Shown here: piece by piece, positions 23,171 through 33,432 of the stretch
Numbering within the stretch: the first letter of the stretch is position 1
How the letters are laid out: each line of letters begins with the position of its first letter
Source: Porphyra umbilicalis
Taxonomy: Eukaryota > Rhodophyta > Bangiophyceae > Bangiales > Bangiaceae
Direction: 5' to 3'
Assembly (NCBI GenBank): GCA_002049455.2
Contig: KV919012.1
Location: 1 to 64,000 of the forward strand
Length of the DNA stretch: 64,000 nucleotides
Position numbers and translations under genes: made by a program
The notes under the pieces: model-generated
What the model saw: only the letters and a program-made list of their open reading frames with translations
Told to the model about the DNA's origin: nothing
Database searches by the model: none

Positions 23171-23988
23171 CTTCTTGGGTTTGGGCGCCCACGCCCGGCT
23201 ATTCCAAACGCGGTATCCCGCGTCAACCGCTCGAACCGAGAGCAGATTGCTAGTCAGGTCCGTAACGAGCATAGCCTCCCCGAGTATCATGCGCGTCTTG
23301 GTTTTTCCTTTGCCCACGTCCATTGAGACGTGGCCGTGCCCCTTGATGGACACCTTGTCGCCGTTGGCCAAGGTGACCTCTGCCCCGCTTCCCGCCGTCC
23401 GGACGGTGAAGCCCTTATCCCCGGCGGCCATGTGCTTGGTTGCGCCAGAGTCTAGCATCCAGGTTGATAACGCGCGCGTGAGCCTTGCTGCTCCCGGCAT
23501 TGCCGGTTCACGCAGTTTGGGCCAAAGCGGCACCCGCGTGGGGCCCGCTGCCGTGGCCGCCTTCACGACCACCACCGCCGGGCTTGCCCTTGCGCTTGGC
23601 CTTGTCCGCCTTCTTCTTGTAGCAGTCGCGCTGCATGTGCCCTTTCTTTTTGTATTAGAAGCACACGACCGACTTCTTGTCAAACGGCCTCTCAGGCGCC
23701 GCTGCCGCAAAGGCTTGTGACTTGGCACTGACAGAAGGCTTAGACGCGGCAACGGTAAGGCTCCGCTGCTCTACTCGCAGCAGCTTAGCCGTCACGTCCG
23801 ACATGACGAGCTTGGTGTCCTTGTTCTCCATCACCGTCCTGAGCATCCCGTACTCTGACGGGAGCCCCGACAAGACACGCAGTGCGAGCGTGTCGTTGTC
23901 CACCGGGTTGCCGAGCATGGCAAGCATGTCCCGGATCATCTTGGCGCGCGACACAAACTTGATGATGTTTTCGTCTTCGCCCTTCTTC

Positions 23989-24231
23989 GAAGGGGTTGTC
24001 AGGATAAACATCCGATATCCGGGGCTACTGTAATTGCAAACAAAACGACTACATCCGACATCATGTTGCCCGAGCAGCTCGGGATATTGACTTCGTGGCG
24101 TCCAGAGCATTCCATAGGTGGTACTTTTTTCTTCAATGAACAATCATGGACGAATATTCTGCGACATATTCTGGATTATATCCGTATTCTGGCCGGTATA
24201 CGGCCAATAACCCGTATTCTGACAACCCCTG
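23989..24231. mobile_element. 243-bp non-autonomous DNA transposon (MITE-like)
   Basis: Gag of element D continues in alignment with X/Y on both sides of this insert. The insert is flanked by TTCTTC (23983-23988 and 24232-24237), apparently a target-site duplication. Its ends are inverted repeats: AGGGGTTGTCAGGATA on the left and, reading inward from the right, CAGGGGTTGTCAGAATA. It is A+T-richer than its surroundings, has internal repeats of CGTATTCTG and codes for nothing. The CAGGGGTT-like ends resemble hAT termini, but hAT elements make 8-bp duplications and only 6 bp match here, so the superfamily is open. Confidence 0.7.
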
Positions 24232-24747
24232 TTCTTCAGGCTGCTCAGCTCGTCCATCAGCCGCAGCAACTGCGTGTTGTCACTTGCCTCGAACATGACC
24301 TTGAGCGCGTCCCACGCCTCCTTGGCCGTGTCAACCGACGTGACCGTGTTGAAATGCACGAACTTGACCGACATCTGGATCGTTGCCAGCGCCGCCTCGC
24401 TCATGGCGTTCAAAGCTTCGACCACCGGGTCGAACTTCTTGTCGGCCGAACCAGAAGCAGGGCGGCCCGTCACGACGGCCGTCAACAGCTTCTCCTTCTT
24501 CAGCTGCGCACGCTGCTACGCCGCTCACACCTTGTAATCGTCGTCCAGCTGCACGAACCGCGGGCCGCTAAAGCGGCCGTAGTGCGACATTTTGACGACA
24601 ACGGCGCGACCAAGCACCGCACTGACGACTTCGACGGCGGTATCCACCCGCGCGACGCCGGAACACACCGCAACACGAGCAGCTTTGTCCGACCAGCTAC
24701 CGCAAAGAAGATGACGGTGACCACCAGTGACAGCTGGGCCCATATCA

Positions 24748-25167
24748 TGTGAAGCGGGAGGTTGATAGGTGAATGCGACGGTTTACTGTGATGGAGTTCT
24801 TGGACACACCAGGACCGCCTGATATACCCCAGGCGACCCCTCTGGCAGGCCAAGGGAAGACCTCCTCTCAGTGCTTCCCCAGGCACTTCCACTCTCCGCG
24901 TGTGCAGGGCCTACGGCGCACCTCCCAAAGCGAAGCACGCGCCTCCCATGTGCTAAGCCGCCCACCGCCGCACAATGCAGTCACCACGCCGCGCACAATC
25001 TGCCCGAGCTCACCACAAGAAGGGGGGAGCTCACCAAGAGATACACAAATCAAATACAAACAAGTACAAGTCATACAAAATGTAATGCCAACAAATGCAC
25101 GAGCTTGAGTCACCAAGAGCCCGCGTGTAAGTATAGCTCCAATGGAATTCCCGAGCGGAGCTCAACA
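24748..25167 (-). repeat. 5' LTR of Copia element D
   Basis: 420 bp; on the plus strand it begins TGTGAAGCGGG and ends GAGCTCAACA, the same ends as the X/Y LTRs although the interior is largely diverged. The adjoining 24734-24747 (CTGGGCCCATATCA) is a slightly altered form of the half-tRNA-iMet primer site on the minus strand. Confidence 0.7.
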
Positions 25168-25391
25168 CATGCTCCCCTTCTTTGTCTTCTTGCCGTAGCC
25201 TTGTCCAGCATGAACACGACTTCAACCTCCTTATGTGTGCTCCCCACTGCGACGGCCGCCAGCCGGTTGGGCGCAATCTTGATCTTCTCGACAATAGCAT
25301 TGATCCTGAAATCTACGGGTGCAACAGTTGGTTGCTCAGCAATGATGAGAAAGCAATACCAGACCACTCCTCCCCCTATCAGTTGGTCCAC
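25168..25391 (-). pseudogene. Unrecognised coding fragment cut by the LTR of element D
   Basis: A minus-strand frame from about 25391 reads a natural-looking sequence (GGGVVWYCFLIIAEQPTVAP, then DFRINAIVEKIKIAPNRLAA, then STHKEVEVVFMLDK) and runs straight into the LTR of Copia D. No ATG precedes it in frame within the open stretch, so it would be an internal or 3' exon. No family recognised. It looks like a host gene segment interrupted by the insertion of D. Confidence 0.35.
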
Positions 25392-25535
25392 TCGGACTGT
25401 ATGAGCATGTCAAAATCGGCGCAACCGGCCGTCTTATCTCCGCAGGCGGCCACCTCCCCGTTGGCGGCGGTCGAATAGGCGTGGACGGCCGCGGTGGCGG
25501 TAGCCGACTTGTCTGTTGCCACCACCACTGAATCG

Positions 25536-26306
25536 TCACCACCGCCTCCGCCGGGTCCGTCGACCGGACGTCAGCGGACGCTTCAGGGATGACGAGCTCG
25601 TTTCCGCTGGCAGCCTCCTTTGTTTGGAAGCTACCGTCCCATCGGCGTCGGTTGGCTCGGCGTGGACGGCGGCGGTGGCGGGTGCCGCCTCGTCCGTCGG
25701 CTCGACCGGCGCCCCGTCGCATCCGCCTCCGCCGCGTCGGCGGAATGCACGTTGGTGGCCACTACAAAGGCGATCAGCGAGTCGTTGTTGGTTGCCTTCG
25801 TTAGCCGCCTCGGCAACCGGGGCGAAAAACCTGTACTGCCGCCAACGGCCGGGGCGGCCCGTCGCGGCCAGGTTCGTTTCGGCCACTAGCCTCGCGTCGG
25901 CCTGCCGCACTTCGGAGGGTGCGGGAAACCATAGCGGCGCGATGCTGCAGACCGCGACTCCCTTGTTTGCGGCCTCCTTCAGGTCGATGGCACTCGGATT
26001 GATGCCGATGGCGGCGGCGGAGGCAGCTTTCAACTCCCTAGCCACCACCGCCGACGCGACAGGCGACCAAGAGTGGGAGGTCGTGGCAGGCACGACCAGG
26101 AGCTCACCCTTGGCTGTCTCCCCCGTTTTGGGCGCCATTCGGCCGGCCGCCACCAGTGTAGCTTGCTCCTGCCAGCTCGTCGCTCTGCTCTTGTGCAGTG
26201 TCTTCACGGGGATCGACGCGGTACCGCAAATGATCCCATGATCACGCGCCCCTTGTCCAGAATGCGCGCCATTTTTCAAAGTAATCGCCGATTGTCGGTC
26301 AGACAT
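25536..26306 (-). CDS. Hypothetical protein, unrecognised
   Basis: A 256-residue frame with a true ATG (26306). The first half contains ordinary-looking stretches (GELLVVPATTSHSWSPVASA, AGINP-like and AVCSIAPLWFPAPSEV); the last ~60 residues are Ala/Pro/Arg-rich and end in a cluster of arginines. No domain, signal peptide or membrane segment is evident. A competing plus-strand frame covers 25516-26241 and shows the Ala/Val/Thr pattern of the degenerate repeats further right, so the true strand is undecided. Confidence 0.25.
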   Translation of the reverse strand: MSDRQSAITLKNGAHSGQGARDHGIICGTASIPVKTLHKSRATSWQEQATLVAAGRMAPKTGETAKGELLVVPATTSHSWSPVASAVVARELKAASAAAIGINPSAIDLKEAANKGVAVCSIAPLWFPAPSEVRQADARLVAETNLAATGRPGRWRQYRFFAPVAEAANEGNQQRLADRLCSGHQRAFRRRGGGGCDGAPVEPTDEAAPATAAVHAEPTDADGTVASKQRRLPAETSSSSLKRPLTSGRRTRRRRW

Positions 26307-27180
26307 GCAGACTTTGTAATTGATTTTCTCAGTGATCTAAGTCGAAAGCAGACCACTTAAGTTCCTCAAAGCACTCGTACTTCACCGTGGGCAGTGACAT
26401 CTCCTGGTGAGCTCAGGTGATTTATCCTTTTCGCCGTCGCAACCGCCACCATTTGCATAGAAGCACTGTCCAGAGCAGCCATGGCGTGAGGTGGACAGGA
26501 CCCGGATTACTGTCGTCAGACGAGTGGCCTGTGGACCGCTGATGCTGCGAGGCCGTGTCCTTTGGAAAAACTGTGCCAGTGGCGTCCTTTCGCAACTGGA
26601 GGCTTGTCAGTGCGTCCGGTGGTCCGATCTGAAGACCCCTCCCGTAACCCCGATCGCACAGCTCCAGTGTCGGGCAACGGCGTGCTTCTGAAGTGTGGAA
26701 TATCTTCGGCAGACGCTCTCTGTAAGCGAACGCGCTCCCTCGGTGCTTGGATCATGCCCGCACCGGGCCCCCGATCAGTCCGCAGCGGGTGCGTCTGTCT
26801 CAGAGGCTTCTTTCGCAGACACGGTCTTCAAGCTTCTGGCACCTGTCCTGGGCTCTTCGGTCCATTCTTCCGAGTTGGGCATACCGGGCGGGGTCCCCGC
26901 GGGCTTCCATCCACTGGCATGAGATCGACTTTCTCGCGCTTCGGTGTGTCTCAAGACGTGTGTTCCTGGCGTCAACGCACTTGTGGCGTGCTCTGGCGTC
27001 TGGTTTGCTGCCTCTACACCCCCCCCCCCGCCTCTGCTTGGAGGTCTGGCTGTCCACCCGCTCCGCATGGATTGTGGCGGCAACTGGCATGACGATGGTC
27101 TGGCGTTCTGTCAGTGGCCAGGTGCCGTAGCAGGTCGCTCCCTTTTGCCCCCATAAGAACGAAGCCCTCTTCAGCCGATG
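26307..27180. other. No supported feature
   Basis: GC-rich DNA with several short frames on both strands. None has a recognisable domain or a composition that stands out. A C-run (10 C) lies near 27020. Confidence 0.35.
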
Positions 27181-28505
27181 CGTAGGTCGCATTGGGAATG
27201 AGGGAGGGGGGCGACGGCGGCCTGCAGCAGGAAGTCGTGTCGGCGGCGATGTGGACGCCCGTAGCTGCTACGGCCACCGCATTCATCGGCACCACGGCGA
27301 CCGACGTCAACGAGATAAGAAGAGTCAAAACCGGCTAGGCGTCCAACGGCATCCTTCCGGTGGCTTTTGCCGCGGCGGTCGGCAGCAGCCTGTCGGTCGC
27401 CTCCGCCGGGGCGTTCGACGCCCCGCCTGCCAGCTTGTCGTCGGCGTTGTGGACCGCCTCAGCGGTGAGCGCCAATGCTACCGTCGGCACCACGTTGACT
27501 GACGACGACGAGGCGAGCAGCGTCAACACCGGCGAGGCGACCTTCCGCAGCCTGCAAGTCGCCTCTGCCACGGCACTCGACGCGCAGTCGGTCTGCGAGT
27601 CGGCGCGCTTGAAGACATCCCCAGCGGCGACCGCCGCCGCCGCCGTGGGCACTTTGCCACCCGACGACGAAGAGGTGAGAGACGTCAAGCCAGGAGACGC
27701 GGTCGACGGTGTCCTGCTCGCCGCCTCTGCCTCTCCGGTCGGTGTCCCGCCTGCAGACGTGTAGGCGGCGTTGTGCACGGCCGTAGCGGCGACCGGCACC
27801 GCCGCCGTCGGCACCACGTCGGCCGTCGTCGACGAAACGACACCGAGGAGCCGAGTGACTGCAGCCCACCGGATGCATCTTCCTGACTAGCCGACGCGCA
27901 GCCTTTTGACGCGTTGTATCGACTGAGGACGGCCGAAGCCGCGACAGCAACCGCCGCCGTCGGCGCCACGTTGACGCCCGCCTTCCAGTCGAAAGGCCTC
28001 AAGACTGGCGAGGCGGTCAACGTCACCATGCATGTCGGATCTCCCTCGCCGGCCGAACAGTAGCCAGTGGACGCGCTGCCGGCCTGCGCGACCATAGGGT
28101 GAGTGAAGCACGTGGTGGCGACCACAGCCCCTGCTGACGGTGTCACGCCGACCGCCGCGCTCGAGACGGTGGTCAGTAGAGAAGGAAAGGCCTCACACTG
28201 CAAACTGGCCATCCCGTCAGCCGCGGCGGCCAACGTCCAGCCTGTCGCAGCGGTCGTAGATTGATGTACACGCGGCCGCGACCAACGTCGCCGCTGTTTT
28301 GGCCAAGCCAATCGCCGCAGCCACGCGATGGCCAAGAACCAAGAGCCGGCGGGCGACATCCGAGCTCTGGTTCCATCAACTGCGGGCACCGACGTAAAGC
28401 CGGCCGACAAGGTGGCGGTGTTCAGGACAGACTTGGCGGGAACCGCCGTCGCCGCTATTTTCAAGTCGAAGGAGGCAGACTTGGCGGTGGATGCAAGCGA
28501 CCAAA
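27181..28505 (+). repeat. Degenerate ~150-180-bp repeats, probably a decayed tandem-repeat gene
   Basis: Blocks containing GTCGGCACCACG or a variant recur near 27284, 27483, 27645, 27807, 27959 and 28137. On the plus strand each reads a version of the pattern T-A-x-A-x-A-T-x-A-V-G-T-T-L-T, followed by acidic residues and a TGEA-like turn (e.g. VGTTLTDDDEASSVNTGEAT, AAVGATLTPAFQSKGLKTGE). Similar units occur upstream near 25478 and 25659. Translation is interrupted by several stops and frame changes, so if it was a gene for a ~54-residue repeat protein it is no longer intact in this form, unless it is spliced. No known repeat family recognised. Confidence 0.45.
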
Positions 28506-29436
28506 ATGCGTCCTAGGGCGCGCTCCTTGTTGAACCGACCCCCGAAAACGTGCAGCTGGTCGACGCGTCGCTGGGGGCGATTCTCGCGTCACCTTTGGCT
28601 CAACTTCGACTGTCAAACACCAGGCGCGGAGGTTGTGCTCGTCGGGTGTGTGATGGCGAAGCCCGTGGCTCTCGATGCTGCGGATGGCGACGGCGGAGCG
28701 TTGCTGGCATCGAGCTACTTCACGTTCGCTCCCGTCGCGTCGATATTTCCGCTCACCGTCGATGCCGATCTAGAGCTGGACCGGTGGAGCAGGGTGCGCG
28801 TGTTCGGGTCGGCGTTATTGGCGAAGCCGGTGCTGAACATGATCAACAGATGCGACATGCTCGACGTAGAGTTCTAGGCGCGGGCCCTCATCGCCGGTGT
28901 GCCCAGTGAGCTTTTGCTCGACAACCTCGATTGCGTCCAAGGCGTCGTCTTCGTCTGGCAGTTTCTGTTGCTGATAAGCGACCAGATGGACGCGTCGCCA
29001 ACGCTAAGTGTCTCTGTTGGCGAGCTCCTGTTCTTTGCATGCCGCACGGACGCGCAGGCGCTGGTGCTTTGGGAGTCAAAGACCGGCGAGGACGCCAAGA
29101 AGTTCAAGGACGAGTGGGCGGACGTCTTGGTTGAGAAGCAATATGCGTTGCTGCTTAGCCAGAGTGTCCGGGACGCGAAAACGCACGTCGTCGCAGTCGG
29201 ACCGAGCGCCGCCCGCGTCACTGAACAAGCCAACGAGCTGCGCTGCGGCCAGGTTTGGCCTAGCCGAAAGGCGGTTCGCGCCTTTCTTGAAGACAACACG
29301 GCCGAGATGCAACGGGAAAACGCAGGCTGACAAGCGAGCGGCTTCCAAGACGGGCAGCAAGACAGGTGGCAAGAGCGGCGGCAAGAAGGGCGGAAAGGGC
29401 GCGGACAAGGCCGGCAAGAAGGAGCGCAAGGCCTGA
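28328..29436 (+). pseudogene. Unrecognised gene with Lys/Gly-rich tail, apparently broken
   Basis: The plus strand keeps a natural composition over 1.1 kb. One frame runs 28328 to about 28650 with a TAG at 28514; a second runs about 28600-29330 with a TAG at 28875; a third, reached by a one-base shift near 29320, continues to a TGA at 29434-29436. Notable stretches are DKVAVFRTDLAGTAVAAIFK, SYFTFAPVASIFPLTVDADL, QGVVFVWQFLLLISDQMDAS and KKFKDEWADVLVEKQYALLL. The last ~35 residues are basic and Gly-rich (KTGSKTGGKSGGKKGGKG), like a nucleic-acid-binding tail. It continues directly from the degenerate repeats on its left, so the two may be one former gene. I recognise no family. Alternatives are introns that bypass the stops. 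Confidence 0.4.
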
Positions 29437-29504
29437 GACGAGGATGACTGCCGTCACCACATCCCCGACAATGTCCTGCGCGCACCTGGGGTCCTCACAT
29501 TCAT

Positions 29505-30011
29505 GTGTGGTTGCGGCTGTATTGTCGGCTTGAAGCTACTGCAGGCAACAGAGAGCCCGGCTCATGTCGTGTTGTCTTTGTCGCAAGGTTTGTAAAGCTC
29601 CCTCGAGTTTTTTTCTTTTACACTGCTTGCCAAGCACAGCGCAACGCCCTTCGCCGTGTGCCGGAACTCCTTCACCTGTTCCTGACGGCTTGGTTTGTGG
29701 ACCGTTTTCACCACGTTGGCCACCACTGCTCGCCGGTATTCAACGCCGACCATAACCCAGTGCTCTCCCAGGGGCACGACACGTCGGGTGCCGCGAGGCA
29801 GCACTCCATCAAGAAGAAGTACAAGAAAGCCCTCACCTACATGACGCAGCGGCGTTTCATCGTTCGCTCCCGCTTCATTGCGGCCGACAACAACATCCGA
29901 TTATCTCAGAGGCGTGAAGCCCGCAAGCCTAACGCCGCCGGCCGTCTTCCGGGCAAGGCCAAGACGTCGACGGAGATCCAACATCACACAGTCAAAACGT
30001 ATCTCCACTGA
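29505..30011 (+). CDS. Hypothetical protein, unrecognised
   Basis: A 169-residue frame about 70 bp after the end of the Lys/Gly-tail gene. The C-terminal half is basic and looks natural (SIKKKYKKALTYMTQRRFIV, RFIAADNNIRLSQRREARK). A first ATG lies inside the frame; the nominal start is a GTG. No family, and minus-strand frames over the same DNA look just as plausible, so the strand is not certain. Confidence 0.25.
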   Translation: MWLRLYCRLEATAGNREPGSCRVVFVARFVKLPRVFFFYTACQAQRNALRRVPELLHLFLTAWFVDRFHHVGHHCSPVFNADHNPVLSQGHDTSGAARQHSIKKKYKKALTYMTQRRFIVRSRFIAADNNIRLSQRREARKPNAAGRLPGKAKTSTEIQHHTVKTYLH

Positions 30012-30467
30012 AATATCGTCCAGCAATGTGAGCGTGAAGAGGGAAAATGTCGGGAGGGGGAGATAGGGAAGGGTGAGGCGTTTGGGCTCGAGACCAAGTT
30101 TTAGCAACAAAACGTTTCCCCCGGGTGTTCAAAGTGCTCCCATGATCATCAAGAATGAGCCCTCCGACTGAAAAGACTCCAGCGGGATGTCGCCGGCTTG
30201 TCGGAGGCGTAGCAGTCCGTGCGGTCCGCAACCGCGCCGCGTGGAAAGACGATTATCCCCCTGACCGTGCGATGCCCATCCCACCGCCCCACAACTTTTG
30301 GGGCGGAATCAACGACTGTACGCCGCTGAGGTCGCCGACAGTTGTATGCAGCACAACGGTGCGTTCACAGGGCACGGGCAAGCAGAACGCCCTCGGAGGA
30401 GGCACTCAACTAGGCCCCGACTGCGGCTGCGGAGAATCTTTCCGACCAGAGGGGCATCGGACAATGT
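30012..30467. other. No supported feature
   Basis: Spacer between two hypothetical frames. Contains short frames only; nothing recognisable. Confidence 0.3.
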
Positions 30468-31532
30468 ATGCTGTCCTTCTGTTGCCGTACGCTAACTGTT
30501 GGCCAGGCCGAGACTGAGCAAAAAGATGGTACTCTGTTGGCATGTCCCTTAGGACCCGTCTGCCCACTTTGTTCATCACGATGTATCCGCAAACGTCCGC
30601 AGGCTATCCCCTCCAACGGCGCGCCTGGGCAGATGTCCGCACGCTGCCCAATTCAACAGCACATCTCGCACGCACTCCCCCCTGCCCGCAAGTGCGCCCC
30701 CGCAAGATATCACCGACTCACATTGCCACTATCATCGCGCCCGTGCAGGCTCCTGTTTCCATCGCGGTACGGCAATCGCTGCGGTGCGGCCGCGACAACC
30801 CGCGCTCGTCGCCTCGCACCGCCACGCCCAGCAAAGAGCGGATGCGCCCCGTTCGAGGCAATGCGCGCATCCATTCACCCGGACCAGGGCGTGCCCCGGC
30901 CCACCTCACGTGCCGCCGTGAGCCGTACCGCAACAACTAGCACCGCCATGCTGGCTGCCGCATGCGCGCAACAGCCCTGGGACGCCAAGAAGTCTCAGTG
31001 TCCGAGCAGCGAATGTGCTGTGCAGACAGTCGCATATGTCCTGGATCGGCGGCCCATGGAGAACGTCAAAGCCGGTAGCGTTGCCGTGCCGTCAGATCGG
31101 GTGGGTTCCTTTGTGGGCGTAGGAATACCTACAATCCGCCGGCACGCCGTCGTCTTCTGGGCATACGGGCTTCATTGCCTGAGCCTGCCAGTACGGGACG
31201 TCATGCCATGCAGAGAGTGTCAGACTCAGGGCGTGATGCAGAGAAACGCGAACATCCCAGAGAAAACAAGGCCACAGGCAAGTGAGCATGCACCAGCAGC
31301 CCGAGAAGCAGCATGCCACTGGCTGGTGGATGTGTACGGGGGAGCATCCGTAACCGTGCGGGAAGGAGACGCACTTCTGCATCATGGTGGAGCGTATCGA
31401 CTGTGGGACGCTGCAAGAATTTTCGTGCAACACTGCCCTGCCATCCCACCTGAGCCGGCCTCAACTGGTTCGATCAGTCGGTTGCACGGATCGCCGACAA
31501 GCACGGCAATGACCGTAAGAAAAGTGCTCTGA
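30468..31532 (+). CDS. 354-codon open frame, coding status doubtful
   Basis: The longest frame in the non-LTR stretch. The translation is rich in Cys, Ala, Arg and Pro in its first half (e.g. GPVCPLCSSRCIRKRPQAI); the second half is more ordinary (VLDRRPMENVKAGSVAVPSD, ACHWLVDVYGGASVTVREGD). No domain or localisation signal recognised, no neighbour that hints at function. In DNA this GC-rich a frame of this length can arise by chance. Confidence 0.25.
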   Translation: MLSFCCRTLTVGQAETEQKDGTLLACPLGPVCPLCSSRCIRKRPQAIPSNGAPGQMSARCPIQQHISHALPPARKCAPARYHRLTLPLSSRPCRLLFPSRYGNRCGAAATTRARRLAPPRPAKSGCAPFEAMRASIHPDQGVPRPTSRAAVSRTATTSTAMLAAACAQQPWDAKKSQCPSSECAVQTVAYVLDRRPMENVKAGSVAVPSDRVGSFVGVGIPTIRRHAVVFWAYGLHCLSLPVRDVMPCRECQTQGVMQRNANIPEKTRPQASEHAPAAREAACHWLVDVYGGASVTVREGDALLHHGGAYRLWDAARIFVQHCPAIPPEPASTGSISRLHGSPTSTAMTVRKVL

Positions 31533-32735
31533 AAGCAACAATTTCTGTCAGTACAGTGAGTTATGGCACAATACCGGCGTGATTTCGCATGGCCCTAGCA
31601 GCTGTTCACGTTAACCACCCTTGACGACCTGGAAACGCAGGTCTTTTCGGATGGCTGCCGATCTTATTGCGAGAAATTTTCGAAACTCTAGATCTCGATC
31701 GGGAAGAGATTTGATCTCACACGGTTAGATCCTGGCGTCATCTCGAATGCGGGCATCATTGGCGAAAGAGGCTCGAGACAGAATCTGTATCTGACACATC
31801 ATTGCCGAACTTCGATTGCAACCATGGACTTTAAAGACTTGCTGCCGGAGCGTGCATGCCAATACTTGATCAGTTGCATGACAGTCGGGCGTCCACGACC
31901 GGTCTTCTGCCCAGCCATTTCCTGTTCTCATCAGGTCAGGAGGGTGGAGAGGAGGAGGCAACAACGTCGGCAGGCCATTCACGACACACACGCTGATTTT
32001 CGCAACGCGTACAGCGCTCAGAATGGCTGTCCAGATCGCCTGTGTGGCAGCGTTTACATTAGTGTCACCCCGCTGCGCAGATTCGGTATCCTCCTGCTGT
32101 CCCGAGAGGGTGCTCTCTTGTGGTGATTGCCTCATGAAAAGCCACGGGGAGCCACGCAGCTCATTGGGGGCTTCACGCGGCAGTTTGGTGGCCCCCACCG
32201 GTTACTTTTGACACGACCCTCCAAGACCCTTTCTGACACCCGCCCTGGTGCGCCTCAGCGCCACTCTCGTGGTCTTGGTTGCGGCCAACCCGTTCCCCCA
32301 CATCACAGGTCTGTGTCCACCCGACAGCTGTTCCACAGTGGCGAGCCACCGTCACGACGGCACGGACCCGACCTCTTCCGTTTGTGAAGGACAGCACTTT
32401 CTTCTGGCCTTCCCGCTCTCCAGTACGATATCCTGGCGGCCCTGCCGGCTTGAGCGGCGGCCCTGAACGACGTGTACACCATCCCATGTGCGTCCTTCCG
32501 CTGGGACTACCGCCACCATGCATGGTAACTACCCATGCCTTCTCCACCCCTCTTTTTCTGCCTGAGTACCCAATTCCCCCGCCTTTCTACCCCCCCCTCG
32601 CTGCTTTCGCTCTCTCGCTTCTCATTGTCAAGGTACGCCCTTCGCCCCTGATATTTCCACTCCCTCTCACACAGCGAACCCGAAGGGCGCCGCGTTGCAG
32701 TAACTGCCAATTAGCGACCGTACGTCGCCGCGATC
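31533..32735. other. Largely featureless, with an A+T-rich patch and a pyrimidine tract
   Basis: 31540-31830 is clearly richer in A+T than the surroundings. From about 32535 to 32640 the plus strand is dominated by C and T runs, which could belong to a promoter or 5' untranslated region of the fragment that follows. No coding frame in between is convincing. Confidence 0.35.
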
Positions 32736-33040
32736 CAAGTGAACGCGACCTTCGTCGAGATCATGAGCGGCTGCCTGGCCACTGCAAACGAGTTGATGGT
32801 CACACTCATTTGAGATGCTGCTCACGGCAGCTTGCCCGCCCCCTACACCGCCCCGCGGCCAGGCGACCCGTCGGCCATGGATGTGACTGGCGTGGCCGCG
32901 ACAGCCGCCTTTGCCAAGATCGACAAGCTGACCGCCGATGACGAGGTGGTGGCCTTCAACGAGTGGGACCCAGCCCAGGACAACCAGCTCATCCCGTCGC
33001 AGCCATCGTCGGCCCCTGAACGTGCGCCGTCGATGAGGCC
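32736..33040 (+). pseudogene. Unrecognised coding fragment truncated by a Copia LTR
   Basis: One plus-strand frame reads IQVNATFVEIMSGCLATANE up to a TGA at 32811 and then continues in the same frame; from ATG 32878 it reads MDVTGVAATAAFAKIDKLTA and DDEVVAFNEWDPAQDNQLIP before hitting the LTR at 33041. Composition is natural and hydrophilic. No family recognised. The remainder should lie on the far side of the Copia insertion but I cannot find it in the window. Confidence 0.35.
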
Positions 33041-33432
33041 TGTGAAGTGAGCGGTAGTTTGGTGGATGCGTTGCTTTACTCGAGAGCGGTCTGAGGCACG
33101 AGGCCAGCAGGCTCTTAAACCCTCTGTGTGCCTCTCTCGCCACGTTCTGCCGGCGCACTCCCCCGCCAGCGCAGTGCGCCCTCCCTGAGAGGGTACATGC
33201 TCTCACCACCCCACATGTCGCGACGCCTGTCGATGACCCCACGAGAATCACCGCGAGCTCAGCTCCAAAAGAAGCTGCCCTCAATATACAAGTACAAGTA
33301 ATTACATTTCACGCATACAGCAATGCATGACAATGGCACAGCCAAACAAGCCGATGATCGCATAAGTACACCCGGAATTATCCAGGCAGACCGCGGTAAC
33401 TCCGACTTACATGCGCGGGCTTGGGGGGCTGC
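33041..33432 (-). repeat. Chimeric X/Y LTR, left inversion junction
   Basis: About 392 bp in the same orientation as the other Y LTR. Its outer end (plus-strand left) reads TGTGAAGTGAGCGG like the X 5' LTR at 44731, whereas the Y 5' LTR at 38649 reads TGTTGAGTGAGCGG. This fits a crossover between the 3' LTRs of X and Y, with the X end outside and the Y end inside. Confidence 0.65.

Larger units (their letters stand above)
23171..25167 (-). mobile_element. Copia element D, broken 5' part (minus strand)
   Basis: On the minus strand: LTR (25167-24748), primer-binding site, gag (about 24600-23700, with a zinc-knuckle region) and protease region (near 23450, with MLDSGATKHMA), then a short integrase remnant that ends at the right LTR of Gypsy C. 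It belongs to the same broad family as X and Y but is clearly more diverged. A 243-bp DNA transposon interrupts gag. Pol is otherwise missing. The element is broken in several places. Confidence 0.8.

Noticed and set aside
28328-29436. Altered genetic code with TAG and TAA read as glutamine
   Set aside because: Several relics show in-frame TAG or TAA, but TGA occurs too, and the one whole 1308-codon frame has none inside. Decay in a GC-rich genome explains it better.
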